NCBI RefSeq assembly: GCF_001021065.1
Contig: NZ_CP011546.1
Coordinates: 1,240,001 to 1,304,000 of the forward strand
Reading direction: 5' to 3'
Length of the DNA stretch: 64,000 nt
Source: Corynebacterium uterequi
GTDB taxonomy: Bacteria; Actinomycetota; Actinomycetes; Mycobacteriales; Mycobacteriaceae
Positions within the stretch are counted from its first letter, which is position 1, and each line of letters begins with the position of its first letter. The notes beneath the pieces were generated by a model. It saw only the letters and a program-made list of their open reading frames with translations. It made no database searches and was not told the DNA's origin. Positions 1 to 9,017 of the stretch are shown piece by piece. A program made the translations under genes and the position numbers.

Positions 1-1899
1 CTGCGCGGGGCCGTGCCGGGTGATGTCATACTCACCCGCCAGCTTCTCTCCGGCGGGCAGCTCGACGGGCCCGAGCACGTCGGAGCCCTCCGGTAGCTCC
101 GCCACTGCGAGGAAACTGTCGAGCCCGTCGCGGGCCCCGTCGACGGCTGCCATGTGCACGGTGGGCGGGAACCCGACCTCCGCACGCTCGGCGAGCTCGC
201 GCTGCGCGGCGCCGACGGCGTCGAAGCGAATAAGCTCCTGCACCACCGGCGCCTCCGGTGGCGCCATGATGACTACCTCCCCGCCGTCGCGGTGAGGCGC
301 CACGTGCGCCACTACCTCCGCCCAGGTGGCGAAGGCCTGCTCCGTGGCCCGCAGGTCGGAACGCCCCAGACTGATCCAGGTATCCAGAATCAGCGCCGCC
401 CCGTAGCACCCGCCGCCGGCGATACGCGGGTGAGCACCGGCCGTCGCGACGACGATACAGGCCGCATCCGGGATCTCGTCGACCATCCGGTCCCCGTTGG
501 AGGTCACCACCCGCACCTGCGGAAAAGCCCTGCCGATTTCTTCGGCCGTGCGCTGAGCTCCGAGCACCACCGCGCGCAGAGCCTGGGAGCCGCACGTAGC
601 GCAGCGGAAGTGGGTCTCCGGGCGCCCGCACCAACGGCACGTGGGGGTTCCGCCATGGCCGTCGTCCGACGGCGGAATGCCGAGCGGTCCGTTGCAGGCC
701 CGGCAGCGCGCCGGGGTGCGGCACGATCCGCACGCCAAGGCGGGCACGTAACCGGCGCGAGGCACATGCACGAGCACTGGCCGCCCTCGTGTCAGCGCCC
801 CGCGCACGGCGTCGAACGCCTGCGAGGGCACGCGCGACGACCGGGCACGGGGGTCTCGGTGCATCGCGAAGTCGCTGTCTCCCGCGGCGCGGATGAGCGG
901 CGACCGCGTCCGAATAATGTCCCGCGGCGCCACGAGATCGTGCGCCCACCCGGAATTGACCAACAGCTGCGCTTCCGCCGTGCGGGAATACCCGCCGATA
1001 ATGAGACCGCAGCCCTCGATACTCGACCGCGCGGTGAGTACCTCCCGGGCGTGATGGTACGGCGCCCGTGGCTCGACGAGGTTATCGTCGCCGTCGTGGA
1101 TGATGACCGCCAGGCCCAGCCGGGCTACCGGGGCGAAGGCCGCCGAGCGCGTCCCGATGACGATTCGCGCCTGGCCTCGCAGAATAGAGAGGTAACGCCG
1201 GTACCGAGCCTGCGGCCCGAGGCTCGCGGTGAGCGTCGTAATCTGACGCGCGGCGACGACGCAGCGCAGCCGAGCCTCCAGAGCGTCGACGTCGCGTTGA
1301 TCCGGTACGACGATGAGCACCCCGCTTCCACCCAGCGCGACCTTCACGGCGAGCATCGCTAGGGGTTCAGCCCAGTCCTCCCCCGGGGTGACCTGCCACA
1401 CAGCGCGGGCGGCGTGCCCGGCGACGATGGCGTCCACGAAGGACTCCCCAAATTGGTAGGAGGACCACGCTGACAGGTCGGGTTCTTCCGCTTTACCCAA
1501 CTCCTCCCAATCGGTGTCCATGTCTGCGGCCTCCGCGCCGGCGTGACGAGGGGGGATGGCGGAGCGGATCACGTCGGAGCGAACGGCCGCATAGCGCTGG
1601 GCTAGGTCCTCCACCAGGCGCGCGATCTGCGGCGGGTACACCACGTCGGCGGACACCACGCGCTCGATGAACCTCAAGGAACCGCCATGGTCGGACGTCG
1701 CCAGGCGCTCCAACACAATGGCGTCCTTGAGCTGGCCGCCGAAACGGATCCGAACCCTCACTCCCGGCTGGGCGGCCGCCGAGTCAGCCTCGGGAACCAG
1801 GTAGTCGAACCCCCGGTCCAGGTGCGCGAGCCCGAGCAGGGGCAGCACGCGAGCCACGGGCAATTCCGCAGCGGCGTCCGAAGCGGTCCGGGAGGCCAT
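1..1899 (-). CDS. priA: Primosomal protein N' (PriA), helicase-degenerate, 3' end outside window
   Basis: Encodes PriA, the replication-restart initiator that recognises stalled forks and reloads the replisome. I translated 633 codons from the ATG at 1899 to the left edge without a stop; the C-terminus lies beyond the window. The N-terminal 3'-DNA-binding region carries the family-like LDRGFDYLVP, and a Cys-rich zinc-binding block (CGSC, CRAC, CRWC, CATC) lies in the middle. The ATPase motifs are degenerate. The Walker A position reads ALGGSGVL with no GKT/S, and the DEEH position reads HDGDD. This is the usual state of actinobacterial PriA, which probably acts as a loader or scaffold without helicase activity. 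It ends a minus-strand run coaBC-metK-priA, with a 9-nt gap after metK that suggests co-transcription. Identity is confident; loss of helicase activity is inferred from the motifs. Confidence 0.93.
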   Translation of the reverse strand, partial: MASRTASDAAAELPVARVLPLLGLAHLDRGFDYLVPEADSAAAQPGVRVRIRFGGQLKDAIVLERLATSDHGGSLRFIERVVSADVVYPPQIARLVEDLAQRYAAVRSDVIRSAIPPRHAGAEAADMDTDWEELGKAEEPDLSAWSSYQFGESFVDAIVAGHAARAVWQVTPGEDWAEPLAMLAVKVALGGSGVLIVVPDQRDVDALEARLRCVVAARQITTLTASLGPQARYRRYLSILRGQARIVIGTRSAAFAPVARLGLAVIIHDGDDNLVEPRAPYHHAREVLTARSSIEGCGLIIGGYSRTAEAQLLVNSGWAHDLVAPRDIIRTRSPLIRAAGDSDFAMHRDPRARSSRVPSQAFDAVRGALTRGRPVLVHVPRAGYVPALACGSCRTPARCRACNGPLGIPPSDDGHGGTPTCRWCGRPETHFRCATCGSQALRAVVLGAQRTAEEIGRAFPQVRVVTSNGDRMVDEIPDAACIVVATAGAHPRIAGGGCYGAALILDTWISLGRSDLRATEQAFATWAEVVAHVAPHRDGGEVVIMAPPEAPVVQELIRFDAVGAAQRELAERAEVGFPPTVHMAAVDGARDGLDSFLAVAELPEGSDVLGPVELPAGEKLAGEYDITRHGPAQ

Positions 1900-1908
1900 G
1901 GCCGCTCT

Positions 1909-3165
1909 CTAGAGGCCGAGGGCTCGGCGCAGCTCTTCAGCCTTGGACACGCTCTCCCACGGCAGGTCAATATCGGTGCGACCGAAGTGCCCGTAGGCGG
2001 CGGTCTGCGCGTAGATCGGACGCTTGAGATCGAGATCACGGATGATCGCGGCTGGGCGCAAGTCAAACACCTGCTCCACGGCCGCCTGAATCTCGGCGTC
2101 GCTCAGACCCTCCGCCGCGGTCCCGAAGGTCTCCACGTACAGGCCCACCGGCTTGGCGCGACCAATGGCGTAGGCCACCTGCACTTCAGCGCGATCCGCC
2201 AGCCCCGCGGCGACGATGTTCTTTGCCACCCAGCGCATGGCATAGGCGCCAGAGCGGTCCACCTTCGACGGGTCCTTGCCCGAGAACGCGCCGCCGCCGT
2301 GGCGAGCCATGCCGCCGTAGGTATCCACGATGATCTTGCGGCCGGTGAGGCCGGCGTCGCCCATGGGTCCGCCGAGGACGAAAGACCCGGAGGGGTTGAT
2401 GAGGACGGTGAACTCCGTGGTGATAAATCGTTCCAGGCCGGCATCGGCGATGACCCAGTCGATGACATGGGTGCGCAGCTGCTCGGTGAGCCACTCCTGA
2501 GTGACCTCCGGGTCATGCTGAGTGGAGATGACCACGGTGTCAAGGTAGGTGGGGGTATCGCCGTCGTAGGCGAACGTCACCTGCGTCTTGCCGTCCGGTC
2601 GCAGATGATCGACGATGCCCTCTTTGCGGACCTGCGTGAGCCGACGCGACAGTCGGTGCGCCAGAGCGATAGGAAGTGGCATGTACTCCGGGGTTTCATT
2701 CGTGGCATAGCCGAACATGAGCCCCTGGTCCCCGGCGCCGCCGCGGTCGTTCTCATCGTCGCTGGCACCGCCGCGGCTTTCCAGGGCGGTGTCTACCCCG
2801 TGGCCGATCTCCTGGGACTGTTCACCAATGGCGATATTCACGCCACAGGTGTGACCGTCGAAGCCGACGTCGGAGGACGTAAACCCGATCTCGACGAGCT
2901 TGCCGCGCACGAGGGAGGCGATGTCCACATAGGACTCCGTACGCACCTCACCGACAACGTGTACCTGGCCGGTGGTGACGAGCGTCTCGACGGCGACGTG
3001 CGCCTGCGGGTCCTGCGCGAGCATGGCATCGAGCACCGTATCGGAGATGGCGTCGCAGATTTTATCCGGGTGCCCCTCGGTGACGGATTCGCTCGTGAAC
3101 AGCCTCACGGCGCGGGCCCGGCCCTCGGCGCGGGACTCGGTGGATAGGGACGCTTCAGCACTCAC
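1909..3165 (-). CDS. metK: S-adenosylmethionine synthetase
   Basis: Makes S-adenosylmethionine from methionine and ATP in the cytoplasm, feeding methylation and polyamine reactions. The 418-residue product has the family length and motifs: [12 protein letters not shown] near residue 31, [16 protein letters not shown] in the middle and the P-loop-like [16 protein letters not shown]. The start is a GTG with GAAGGAAG about 7 nt upstream; the first 20 residues or so are a variable leader. It sits between coaBC and priA, as in other corynebacteria. A perfect McbR-type inverted repeat overlaps its probable -10 region, so repression by the methionine regulator McbR is likely. Nothing is truncated. 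Confidence 0.97.
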   Translation of the reverse strand: MSAEASLSTESRAEGRARAVRLFTSESVTEGHPDKICDAISDTVLDAMLAQDPQAHVAVETLVTTGQVHVVGEVRTESYVDIASLVRGKLVEIGFTSSDVGFDGHTCGVNIAIGEQSQEIGHGVDTALESRGGASDDENDRGGAGDQGLMFGYATNETPEYMPLPIALAHRLSRRLTQVRKEGIVDHLRPDGKTQVTFAYDGDTPTYLDTVVISTQHDPEVTQEWLTEQLRTHVIDWVIADAGLERFITTEFTVLINPSGSFVLGGPMGDAGLTGRKIIVDTYGGMARHGGGAFSGKDPSKVDRSGAYAMRWVAKNIVAAGLADRAEVQVAYAIGRAKPVGLYVETFGTAAEGLSDAEIQAAVEQVFDLRPAAIIRDLDLKRPIYAQTAAYGHFGRTDIDLPWESVSKAEELRRALGL

Positions 3166-3218
3166 GACGGTCTTCCTTCGTTGTTACGGGGTGGCGCGGC
3201 TCTTACTCCGAATCAATA

Positions 3219-3234
3219 TAGACCAAGCGGTCTA
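3219..3234. promoter_or_regulatory. McbR-type operator before metK
   Basis: The 16 bases TAGACCAAGCGGTCTA match TAGAC-N6-GTCTA exactly, which I know as the C. glutamicum consensus for the TetR-type methionine/cysteine repressor McbR. The site lies 54-69 nt before the metK start and overlaps the last codon of coaBC. Read on the minus strand, a TATATT hexamer that would serve as -10 follows directly, so a bound repressor would cover the metK promoter. Regulation is inferred from sequence only. Confidence 0.8.
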
Positions 3235-4470
3235 ATCGTTCAATATGCGCTCCCCCGCGACGTGAGTGAGAATCTCCATCGCCACATCCAGCTTAGAACC
3301 GTCCGCAATGACCGTCTCTCTCCCGTCCGCCGCCAGCAACCAGCCCGAGTTGCGATCCTGGCCGAACACCGCACCGCCCGAAACGTCGTTGCACATAAGG
3401 AAGTCACACCCCTTACGCTGGAGTTTCTTGCGCGCCAACTCTCTCACGCTGGCGCCCGGCTGCTCGGTTTCCGCAGCGAACCCGACGATGATCGTCCCCG
3501 CGGGCACCACCCCCGCTCGACGCCAATCGACCAGGTCCCGCAGAATGTCAGGATTTTCTACCAAGTCCACGTGACGCAGCGCGTCGTCGGCGCTGCCCTT
3601 CTTCAGCTTGCTGTCTGCCTCGTTCAGCGGCCGGAAATCCGCCACCGCGGCCGCCATGATGATGAGGTCCGACGCCGCCGCGCGTTCCTGCACCGCTGCG
3701 TGCATCTGCCGGGTGGACCGCACGCGCACCACTTCCGCTCCGGCGGGTGTCGACAGCGCATCCGTGTCACCCACCACCATTGTCACCCGCGCACCGGCCT
3801 GGGCTGCGACCTCGCCGAGAGCGAAACCCTGCCGACCAGACGAGCGATTGCCGATGTAACGCACCGGGTCGATATTCTCCTGCGTCCCGCCGGCGGTAAT
3901 AAGGACTCGCCGGCCGGCCAGCGATCGCGGCGGCCGGTGCCCGCGGGCGACGCTACGCGCAAAATCCGCGATCTGTGCAGGGTCCGGAAGACGGCCCGGC
4001 CCCGAATCGGCACCCGTCAGACGGCCGTGAGCCGGCTCCATGACGACGTAGCCAAACTCGCGCAGCAGCTCGACGTTGCGCCGCACCGCCGGGTTCTTCC
4101 ACATCTCGGTATGCATCGCCGGCACGATCACAACCGGACACGTGGCCACAAGCACCGACGCGGTGAGCAGATCGTCCGCCCGGCCGGCCGCCAGGCGAGC
4201 CAGCAGATCAGCGGTCGCCGGGGCGACGACGACGAGGTCAGCTTCCTGGCCAATGCGGACATGCTGCACCTCATCCACCGCGTCAAACACCGTCGTGGAC
4301 ACCGGGTGCCCGCTCAGCGCTTCAAAGGTGGCCGAGCCGACGAAGTTGAGGGCGGCGGGCGTGGGGACCACGCGGACGTCGTCGCCGGCCTCCGTGAAAT
4401 CTCGCACCACCTGGCACGCCTTATAAGCGGCGATACCGCCACCCACCCCGAGGACAACCTTCAGCCCCAT
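3232..4470 (-). CDS. coaBC: Bifunctional phosphopantothenoylcysteine decarboxylase / phosphopantothenate-cysteine ligase
   Basis: Catalyses two steps of coenzyme A synthesis: ligation of cysteine to 4'-phosphopantothenate, then FMN-dependent decarboxylation. The N-terminal half is the flavoprotein (CoaC) domain, with GVGGGIAAYKACQ near the start and PAMHTEMWKNP in the FMN/substrate loop. The C-terminal half is CoaB, with LITAGGTQENIDPVRYIGN and KLKKG. I start at ATG 4470 (412 residues), which has GGGAG 9 nt upstream; an in-frame GTG five codons earlier has no good ribosome site. A TACACT hexamer upstream on this strand may be the promoter. In related genomes rpoZ lies next upstream; here a 7-kb insertion separates them. 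Confidence 0.96.
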   Translation of the reverse strand: MGLKVVLGVGGGIAAYKACQVVRDFTEAGDDVRVVPTPAALNFVGSATFEALSGHPVSTTVFDAVDEVQHVRIGQEADLVVVAPATADLLARLAAGRADDLLTASVLVATCPVVIVPAMHTEMWKNPAVRRNVELLREFGYVVMEPAHGRLTGADSGPGRLPDPAQIADFARSVARGHRPPRSLAGRRVLITAGGTQENIDPVRYIGNRSSGRQGFALGEVAAQAGARVTMVVGDTDALSTPAGAEVVRVRSTRQMHAAVQERAAASDLIIMAAAVADFRPLNEADSKLKKGSADDALRHVDLVENPDILRDLVDWRRAGVVPAGTIIVGFAAETEQPGASVRELARKKLQRKGCDFLMCNDVSGGAVFGQDRNSGWLLAADGRETVIADGSKLDVAMEILTHVAGERILND

Positions 4471-4618
4471 AACGATTGCTCCCACGCTCTAAAGAACTGC
4501 AATGAATGCCCCAGTGTAGCCATCCCCACGCGTCGTGACTCTTCGTCCTCAGGGTTCACCCGGATTTTTCCCGGATGTCCTACCCCGCACTATTGTTCAA
4601 TCGGCTAAAAAGGACAGA

Positions 4619-6019
4619 ATGGATACGGAGTCAGCTCCGACGCGCCGCAATTCAGCACCGAATGGGGAACCTATGAGCAGTACCGCAACGGAAACCGGCA
4701 AGCACCGCTTCGCCCCGAAGTCCAAAAAGGGGTGGTTCGTCATCGCCGGTGTCGCCGCCTTCGTCCTACTCGTGGCCATCACTGCGTGGTCACTCTTGCG
4801 GCCTGTTTCCTCCGGAGGTAGCGGCATTCCCGCCTCGGACTACATCACCGTGGCCAAAGAAGACGTGATCGACGACATCAGCGTCGACGCCACCGTCACC
4901 GGCGCCCGCGTGACCACCATCACCACCGCGCTGACCGGTCCCGTTACTGCCCTCCCCATCTCCATGGGCGAGCAAATCCAATCCGGCGCGCACGTCGCCA
5001 CCATCGACGCCTCCGCGCAACAGGCGGAACTCGACGCACTCCGGGCCCAGGTCTCTTCGGGTAAGGCCGAGCGCCAGGTCGCGCTCGATCAGGCCCAGGC
5101 CGCCGTCAACGAGAATTACGCACGCATCAACGATCCGGCTACCCCGCCCGAAGAGGTCGCCGCGCTGAAGACCCAAACCAACGCTCTGGTGTCCGCCCGG
5201 GATGCCGCGCGCAACGCCCTCAATAACGGCGACGGAGCCACCTCTGCCCAGATCAACCAACTCGTCAACGCCGTCAACAGTGCCTACATCACGGCCCCGC
5301 ACGCAGGCATCGTCTCCCAGGTGCTCGTATCCGAAGGCCAGCCCGCCACCGGCGGCATCGCCACCATCGCCGATAACTCCACGCTGCACCTCAAGGCCAC
5401 CGTGGGCGAGGCCGACGTAGACCGCGTAAAGCCCGGGCAGAAAGTGCGCTTCACCGCCGGGACTTCCGGCGACCGCAAGTACACCGGCAAGGTAGTCCGC
5501 GTCTCCCCCATCGTCGAAGGCGCCGGGGTCGGTGCCGCTCCAAGCGCCAGCGACAGCAGCGGTGCCGGTGCGGCCATGTCCTTCGGTATGGGCGACACTG
5601 GCGGCAGCTCGTCGCCGCAGTTCCCCGTCGACATCGAAGTCACTGGCGACCAGTCTGGCCTGCGAATCGGGGGCACCGCCAAGGCCGAGATCATCGTGTC
5701 TGAGCACCTCAACGCGCTGGCCCTGCCCAACGAAGCCCTGCTCAAGGGCGACAAGACCGAGGTCCTCGTGGCGGTGCCGGAAGGTGGCGCCTACCGCGTC
5801 GAGCGCCGCACCGTCACCACCGGCGACAAGAACGACCTCGACACCATCATCACCGGCGGCGATCTTAAAGCCGGCGACATCGTCCTCACTCCGGCCGAGG
5901 AATACCAGGGCCTCGAAGGCACCACCGTCGAGCTCTCCGACAGCTTCGGGCCCGGCATGGACGCTTTCACCCCGGGCGGAACCACGCCCGAGGGGGAGAG
6001 CACCGAGGAGACCAAGTGA
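4619..6019 (+). CDS. MacA-like periplasmic adaptor of an ABC exporter
   Basis: The 466-residue product fits the membrane-fusion (HlyD/MacA) family: a short cytoplasmic N-terminus, one membrane segment at about residues 39-59, then a biotinyl-lipoyl-like domain (TGPVTALPISMGEQIQSGAHVA) split by a coiled-coil hairpin of about 70 residues, and a beta-barrel domain. It would sit outside the inner membrane and couple the transporter to export of a lipid, peptide or drug. A Ser/Gly-rich linker (about residues 300-330) is unusual. ATG 4619 follows AAGGA by 6 nt; ATG 4673 is an alternative. The stop overlaps the next start (GTGA), so three genes form one operon. Substrate unknown. Confidence 0.85.
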   Translation: MDTESAPTRRNSAPNGEPMSSTATETGKHRFAPKSKKGWFVIAGVAAFVLLVAITAWSLLRPVSSGGSGIPASDYITVAKEDVIDDISVDATVTGARVTTITTALTGPVTALPISMGEQIQSGAHVATIDASAQQAELDALRAQVSSGKAERQVALDQAQAAVNENYARINDPATPPEEVAALKTQTNALVSARDAARNALNNGDGATSAQINQLVNAVNSAYITAPHAGIVSQVLVSEGQPATGGIATIADNSTLHLKATVGEADVDRVKPGQKVRFTAGTSGDRKYTGKVVRVSPIVEGAGVGAAPSASDSSGAGAAMSFGMGDTGGSSSPQFPVDIEVTGDQSGLRIGGTAKAEIIVSEHLNALALPNEALLKGDKTEVLVAVPEGGAYRVERRTVTTGDKNDLDTIITGGDLKAGDIVLTPAEEYQGLEGTTVELSDSFGPGMDAFTPGGTTPEGESTEETK

Positions 6020-6714
6020 GCGAACGCATCGTCACGATGACCAACATCGTCCGTACCTTCAATCTAGGCAAGGACCACGAGGTCCAGGTCCTCAAAGGAT
6101 GCGACTTCCACATGGACCGCGGCGAGTTCGTCAGCATCATCGGCCAATCCGGCTCGGGAAAGTCCACCCTGATGAACATCATCGGGCTCCTGGACACGCC
6201 CACCGCCGGCACCTATGAGCTCGAAGGCACCGACGTCCTGCGCCTCGACGACGACGAAGCCGCCACCTATCGCAGCCTCAACATCGGCTTCGTCTTCCAG
6301 AACTTCAACCTCATCGGCCGCTCCAGTGCCCTCAGCAACGTCGAAATCCCCATGATGTACGCGGGCGTCGGGCGCCGGGAACGCCGGGAACGCGCCGAGG
6401 CCTTACTCGAACTGGTCGACATGGGCGACCGCATGCACCACCAGCCCAACGAACTCTCCGGCGGGCAGAAGCAACGCGTCGCCATCGCCCGTGCCCTCGC
6501 CAACGAACCGACGCTGCTCCTCGCCGACGAGCCGACCGGTGCCTTGGACTCGTCGACCGGACGCATGGTCATGGACATGTTCCATGCACTCAACCAGGAA
6601 CGCGGGACCTCGATCATCTTCATTACCCACAACCCAGACCTAGCCGGCGAAACCTCCCGCATCGTCGAGATGAAAGACGGGTTCATCGTCCACACCGAGG
6701 AGGCTGACTCATGA
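6016..6714 (+). CDS. ABC transporter ATPase, MacB/LolD type
   Basis: The 232-residue cytoplasmic ATPase would power the exporter encoded with its neighbours. It has Walker [10 protein letters not shown] near residue 45, the Q-loop region VFQNFNL, the signature [15 protein letters not shown], and Walker [13 protein letters not shown]. The D-loop form PTGALD is typical of the MacB/LolD group that works with FtsX-fold permeases. It starts with GTG overlapping the adaptor stop and ends in an ATGA overlap with the permease, so the three subunits should be translationally coupled. Family assignment is firm; substrate is not known. Confidence 0.93.
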   Translation: MSERIVTMTNIVRTFNLGKDHEVQVLKGCDFHMDRGEFVSIIGQSGSGKSTLMNIIGLLDTPTAGTYELEGTDVLRLDDDEAATYRSLNIGFVFQNFNLIGRSSALSNVEIPMMYAGVGRRERRERAEALLELVDMGDRMHHQPNELSGGQKQRVAIARALANEPTLLLADEPTGALDSSTGRMVMDMFHALNQERGTSIIFITHNPDLAGETSRIVEMKDGFIVHTEEADS

Positions 6715-7997
6715 CCCTGCGCGAATCCATGCTCCTCGCCCTCGTGAGCCTTCGAGCCAACAAGATGCGCACCCTGCTCACGCTGCTTGGCATCATCGTG
6801 GGCATCACCTCGGTCATTACCATCCTCACCCTTGGGCAATCCCTCAAAATCCAAAACGCCGAAAGCCTGGCGGACTCTGGCATCTTCGACGTCAACGTCG
6901 CCGTCACCCAGCGCACGGACGAAGAGAGCGACGATCCCTACGCCTACCTCTACTCCGGACAAATGCCGGGACCAGCCGATCAGCTGCCCATCGAGGTCCT
7001 TGAGGACGCCGCCGAGCGCTTCGACGACTCCATCGCCGCCCTCATGATTAGCTCCAGCGTCATGGGCGGTGGACAGGCCAGCTTCTCCGACGACTCCAAG
7101 CCGGTGGACCTATCCATCTTTCCCGTCGGCACCAACGAGATGGAAGCGAGCAAGGTCAACATCCTCGTTGGTCGCGGACTCAACGAGGCCGACTTCGATT
7201 CCGAACGCCGGGTAGCAGTCATCGCCGACACCTTCGTCAACGAACACTTCAACGGCGATCCCCGTAAAGCCCTCGGCGCCAAGATCGATATCTCCTCAAG
7301 CATGGGAACCGGCCGCTCTACCGTTTTCCGAGTAGTGGGCATCTACGAAACCGACAAATCCGGCGGTGGGCTGTTTTCCTTCTCAGCAGCACCGGGCGTA
7401 TACATCCCCTATACCGTGAACAAGCTGGTGGGCCAGGACATCTCAAAGGTCCAGAGCATAACCATCCGCCCAGAACAAGGCGCGGACGTGGAAGTACTCA
7501 AGGCCGAGCTCGAAGAGTATCTCAACCGGGAATACCGCAACAACGAGAAATTCCAGGTGCGAGTCTTTGACTTCAGCTCCGAGATGGACACCTTCAACAC
7601 GTTCATGAATACCCTGAGCCTGGCGATCTCCGCCATCGCGGGAATCTCACTGCTCGTGGGCGGCATCGGCGTCATGAACATCATGCTCGTCTCGGTTACC
7701 GAACGCACAAGAGAGATTGGCGTGCGAAAAGCCCTTGGTGCGCGCCGCCGAGATATTCGCCTCCAATTCGTCGTCGAGTCCATGATGGTGTGCCTGCTCG
7801 GCGGTCTCCTCGGCCTCCTCCTTGGCGGGGTGTTCGGAGGAATTGGCTCATCCCTCATGGGCAGATTCGTCCTGCCGCCCATCGGCGGCGTGCTCTTCGC
7901 CGTTCTGTTCTCCCTCGCTATCGGCCTCTTCTTCGGCTACTACCCGGCCAATAAGGCTGCCAAGCTCGACCCCATCGACGCACTGCGCTACGAATAG
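6711..7997 (+). CDS. FtsX-family permease, MacB type
   Basis: A 428-residue membrane subunit with the MacB plan: one N-terminal membrane segment (about residues 18-40, [20 protein letters not shown]), a large extracytoplasmic domain of about 220 residues, and three C-terminal membrane segments containing the family landmark [20 protein letters not shown] and ending DPIDALRYE. Such permeases do not move substrate through a channel. They transmit ATP-driven motion to the adaptor for extrusion of peptides, lipids or drugs. Its ATG overlaps the ATPase stop. After the gene comes the triple non-coding repeat region, so the operon probably ends here. Confidence 0.92.
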   Translation: MTLRESMLLALVSLRANKMRTLLTLLGIIVGITSVITILTLGQSLKIQNAESLADSGIFDVNVAVTQRTDEESDDPYAYLYSGQMPGPADQLPIEVLEDAAERFDDSIAALMISSSVMGGGQASFSDDSKPVDLSIFPVGTNEMEASKVNILVGRGLNEADFDSERRVAVIADTFVNEHFNGDPRKALGAKIDISSSMGTGRSTVFRVVGIYETDKSGGGLFSFSAAPGVYIPYTVNKLVGQDISKVQSITIRPEQGADVEVLKAELEEYLNREYRNNEKFQVRVFDFSSEMDTFNTFMNTLSLAISAIAGISLLVGGIGVMNIMLVSVTERTREIGVRKALGARRRDIRLQFVVESMMVCLLGGLLGLLLGGVFGGIGSSLMGRFVLPPIGGVLFAVLFSLAIGLFFGYYPANKAAKLDPIDALRYE

Positions 7998-8003
7998 CGG
8001 GCG

Positions 8004-8306
8004 AGCCGTACGGCGGTTGTGGAGTGGCCGTCCGGGGTTTCGTCCTACGCGGGCACTGCTTGCGGGTGCGTTGGTTTGAGGGACTATTGCCGGCATGGTC
8101 GGCAGTTCAGGCAGCGCAGCTTTGAGCTGCGGCCCGGGCTGGCGGCAACTGCGACGGGCTGGTGGGGTGCCGGGTATTGGCACGGGGTCTGGTGGGATGC
8201 TGGGAGCGATTCGCCCTTCACGCTCACCGGGAGCATCGCCTGCCGCGACACCCTCCTCCCGGTGACAGCGAAGGGCGAAACCCACCGGCTACACGTGTAG
8301 CCACTA
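8004..8306. repeat. Structured tandem repeat, unit A
   Basis: First of three tandem units in a 1-kb stretch with no convincing gene. Its 5' part is the least similar to the others. Landmarks are GGACTATTGCCGGCAT at 8081, a small hairpin with GCAGCT/AGCTGC arms at 8116-8130, a 70-nt hairpin at 8210-8279 whose outer arms are TTCGCCCTTC and GAAGGGCGAA and whose inner arms are TCACCGGGAG and CTCCCGGTGA, and the perfect palindrome GGCTACACGTGTAGCC at 8287-8302. The 5' boundary is approximate. Function unknown; strand of transcription, if any, is not established. Confidence 0.75.
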
Positions 8307-8568
8307 TTGCTGTACCCTTATGGATCCGCCGGTCCGGCTACTTGCTGGCTGATTACTGTGAGTGACTATGCCGGGTGAAGCGAGCCGCGCTGCTTTGGAC
8401 AGCGGCCCGGACTGTCGGCGAATGCGGCGGGCTCATGTTGGGGTCCGATGCTGGGGGCGAGCGAGACTTGATTCGCCCTTCACGCTCACCAGAAGCATCG
8501 CCTCGCGCGACACCTTCCTCCCGGTGACAGCGAAGGGCGAAACCCACCGGCTACACGTGTAGCCACTA
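8307..8568. repeat. Structured tandem repeat, unit B
   Basis: Second unit, 262 nt. It opens with TTGCTGTACC and TATGGATCC, has TGACTATGCCGGG near 8364, a small CGCTG/CAGCG hairpin at 8388-8404 placed like that of unit A but with different bases, and a 70-nt hairpin at 8472-8541. The inner stem of that hairpin is weakened by two changes. The 16-bp palindrome at 8549-8564 is identical to those in units A and C. The last 45 nt or so of the unit are identical in all three copies. Confidence 0.78.
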
Positions 8569-8833
8569 TCGCCGTACCTTAATGGATCCTTTGATTGCGC
8601 TGCTTACTGGGTGAATGCTGTAAGGGACTATGCCGGGCATAGTCGGCGGTGCAGCGACGCTTCCAGCAACGTTTCGGGTTGCCGACGAAGCCGACGAGCT
8701 CGTGCTGGGTTCTGGCACCGGAGTCGGGTGGGGCGATTCGCCCTTTAGTCTCACCGGAGCCGCCGTTTTCCGCAGGAGCCTCCTCTCGGTGACAGCGAAG
8801 GGCGAAACCCACCGGCTACACGTGTAGCCACTA
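8569..8833. repeat. Structured tandem repeat, unit C
   Basis: Third unit, 265 nt, opening TCGCCGTACC and ATGGATCC. It has the self-complementary ACTATGCCGGGCATAGT at 8627, a 70-nt hairpin at 8737-8806 and the invariant palindrome at 8814-8829. The left arm and loop of the hairpin have diverged strongly from unit A, yet the arm-to-arm length is still exactly 70 nt and the right arm is conserved. From 8834 to 9017 I see only the probable leader and promoter region of the next gene, without recognisable RNA or repeat. Confidence 0.78.
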
Positions 8834-9017
8834 ACAAGGTCTCTGCCGCTCAGTCCTCCCGAGGGGTCGCTGTTGCTCAGCGGCGAAGCGCTCCAAGTGC
8901 GACAATGGGCTCAGACACGCAAAAGCCGCCCGGAAGAACCGTCACAAGGCGGGAACCGATCGGGGACGAAGCGGGTCTAACGAGAGTGTGCCAACCATAC
9001 TCACCCGGGGGAACATC

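Noticed and set aside
3166..3231. SAM riboswitch before metK.
   Set aside because: The 66-nt gap is too short for known SAM-I or SAM-IV aptamers, and the McbR-type operator explains control better.
8019..8827. Three plus-strand small ORFs that end in the same peptide (VTAKGETHRLHV), one per repeat unit, and minus-strand ORFs beginning MGFALRCHREE.
   Set aside because: Both strands are open because of the inverted repeat. Differences between units in the shared part are mostly amino acid changing, no ribosome site is consistent, and conservation follows the hairpin arms. I treat them as by-products of the repeat, though a small-peptide array is not fully excluded.
8834..9017. tRNA or known small RNA in the gap before the lipoprotein gene.
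   Set aside because: No cloverleaf, T-loop motif or CCA end was found; only promoter-like and ribosome-site sequence could be supported.
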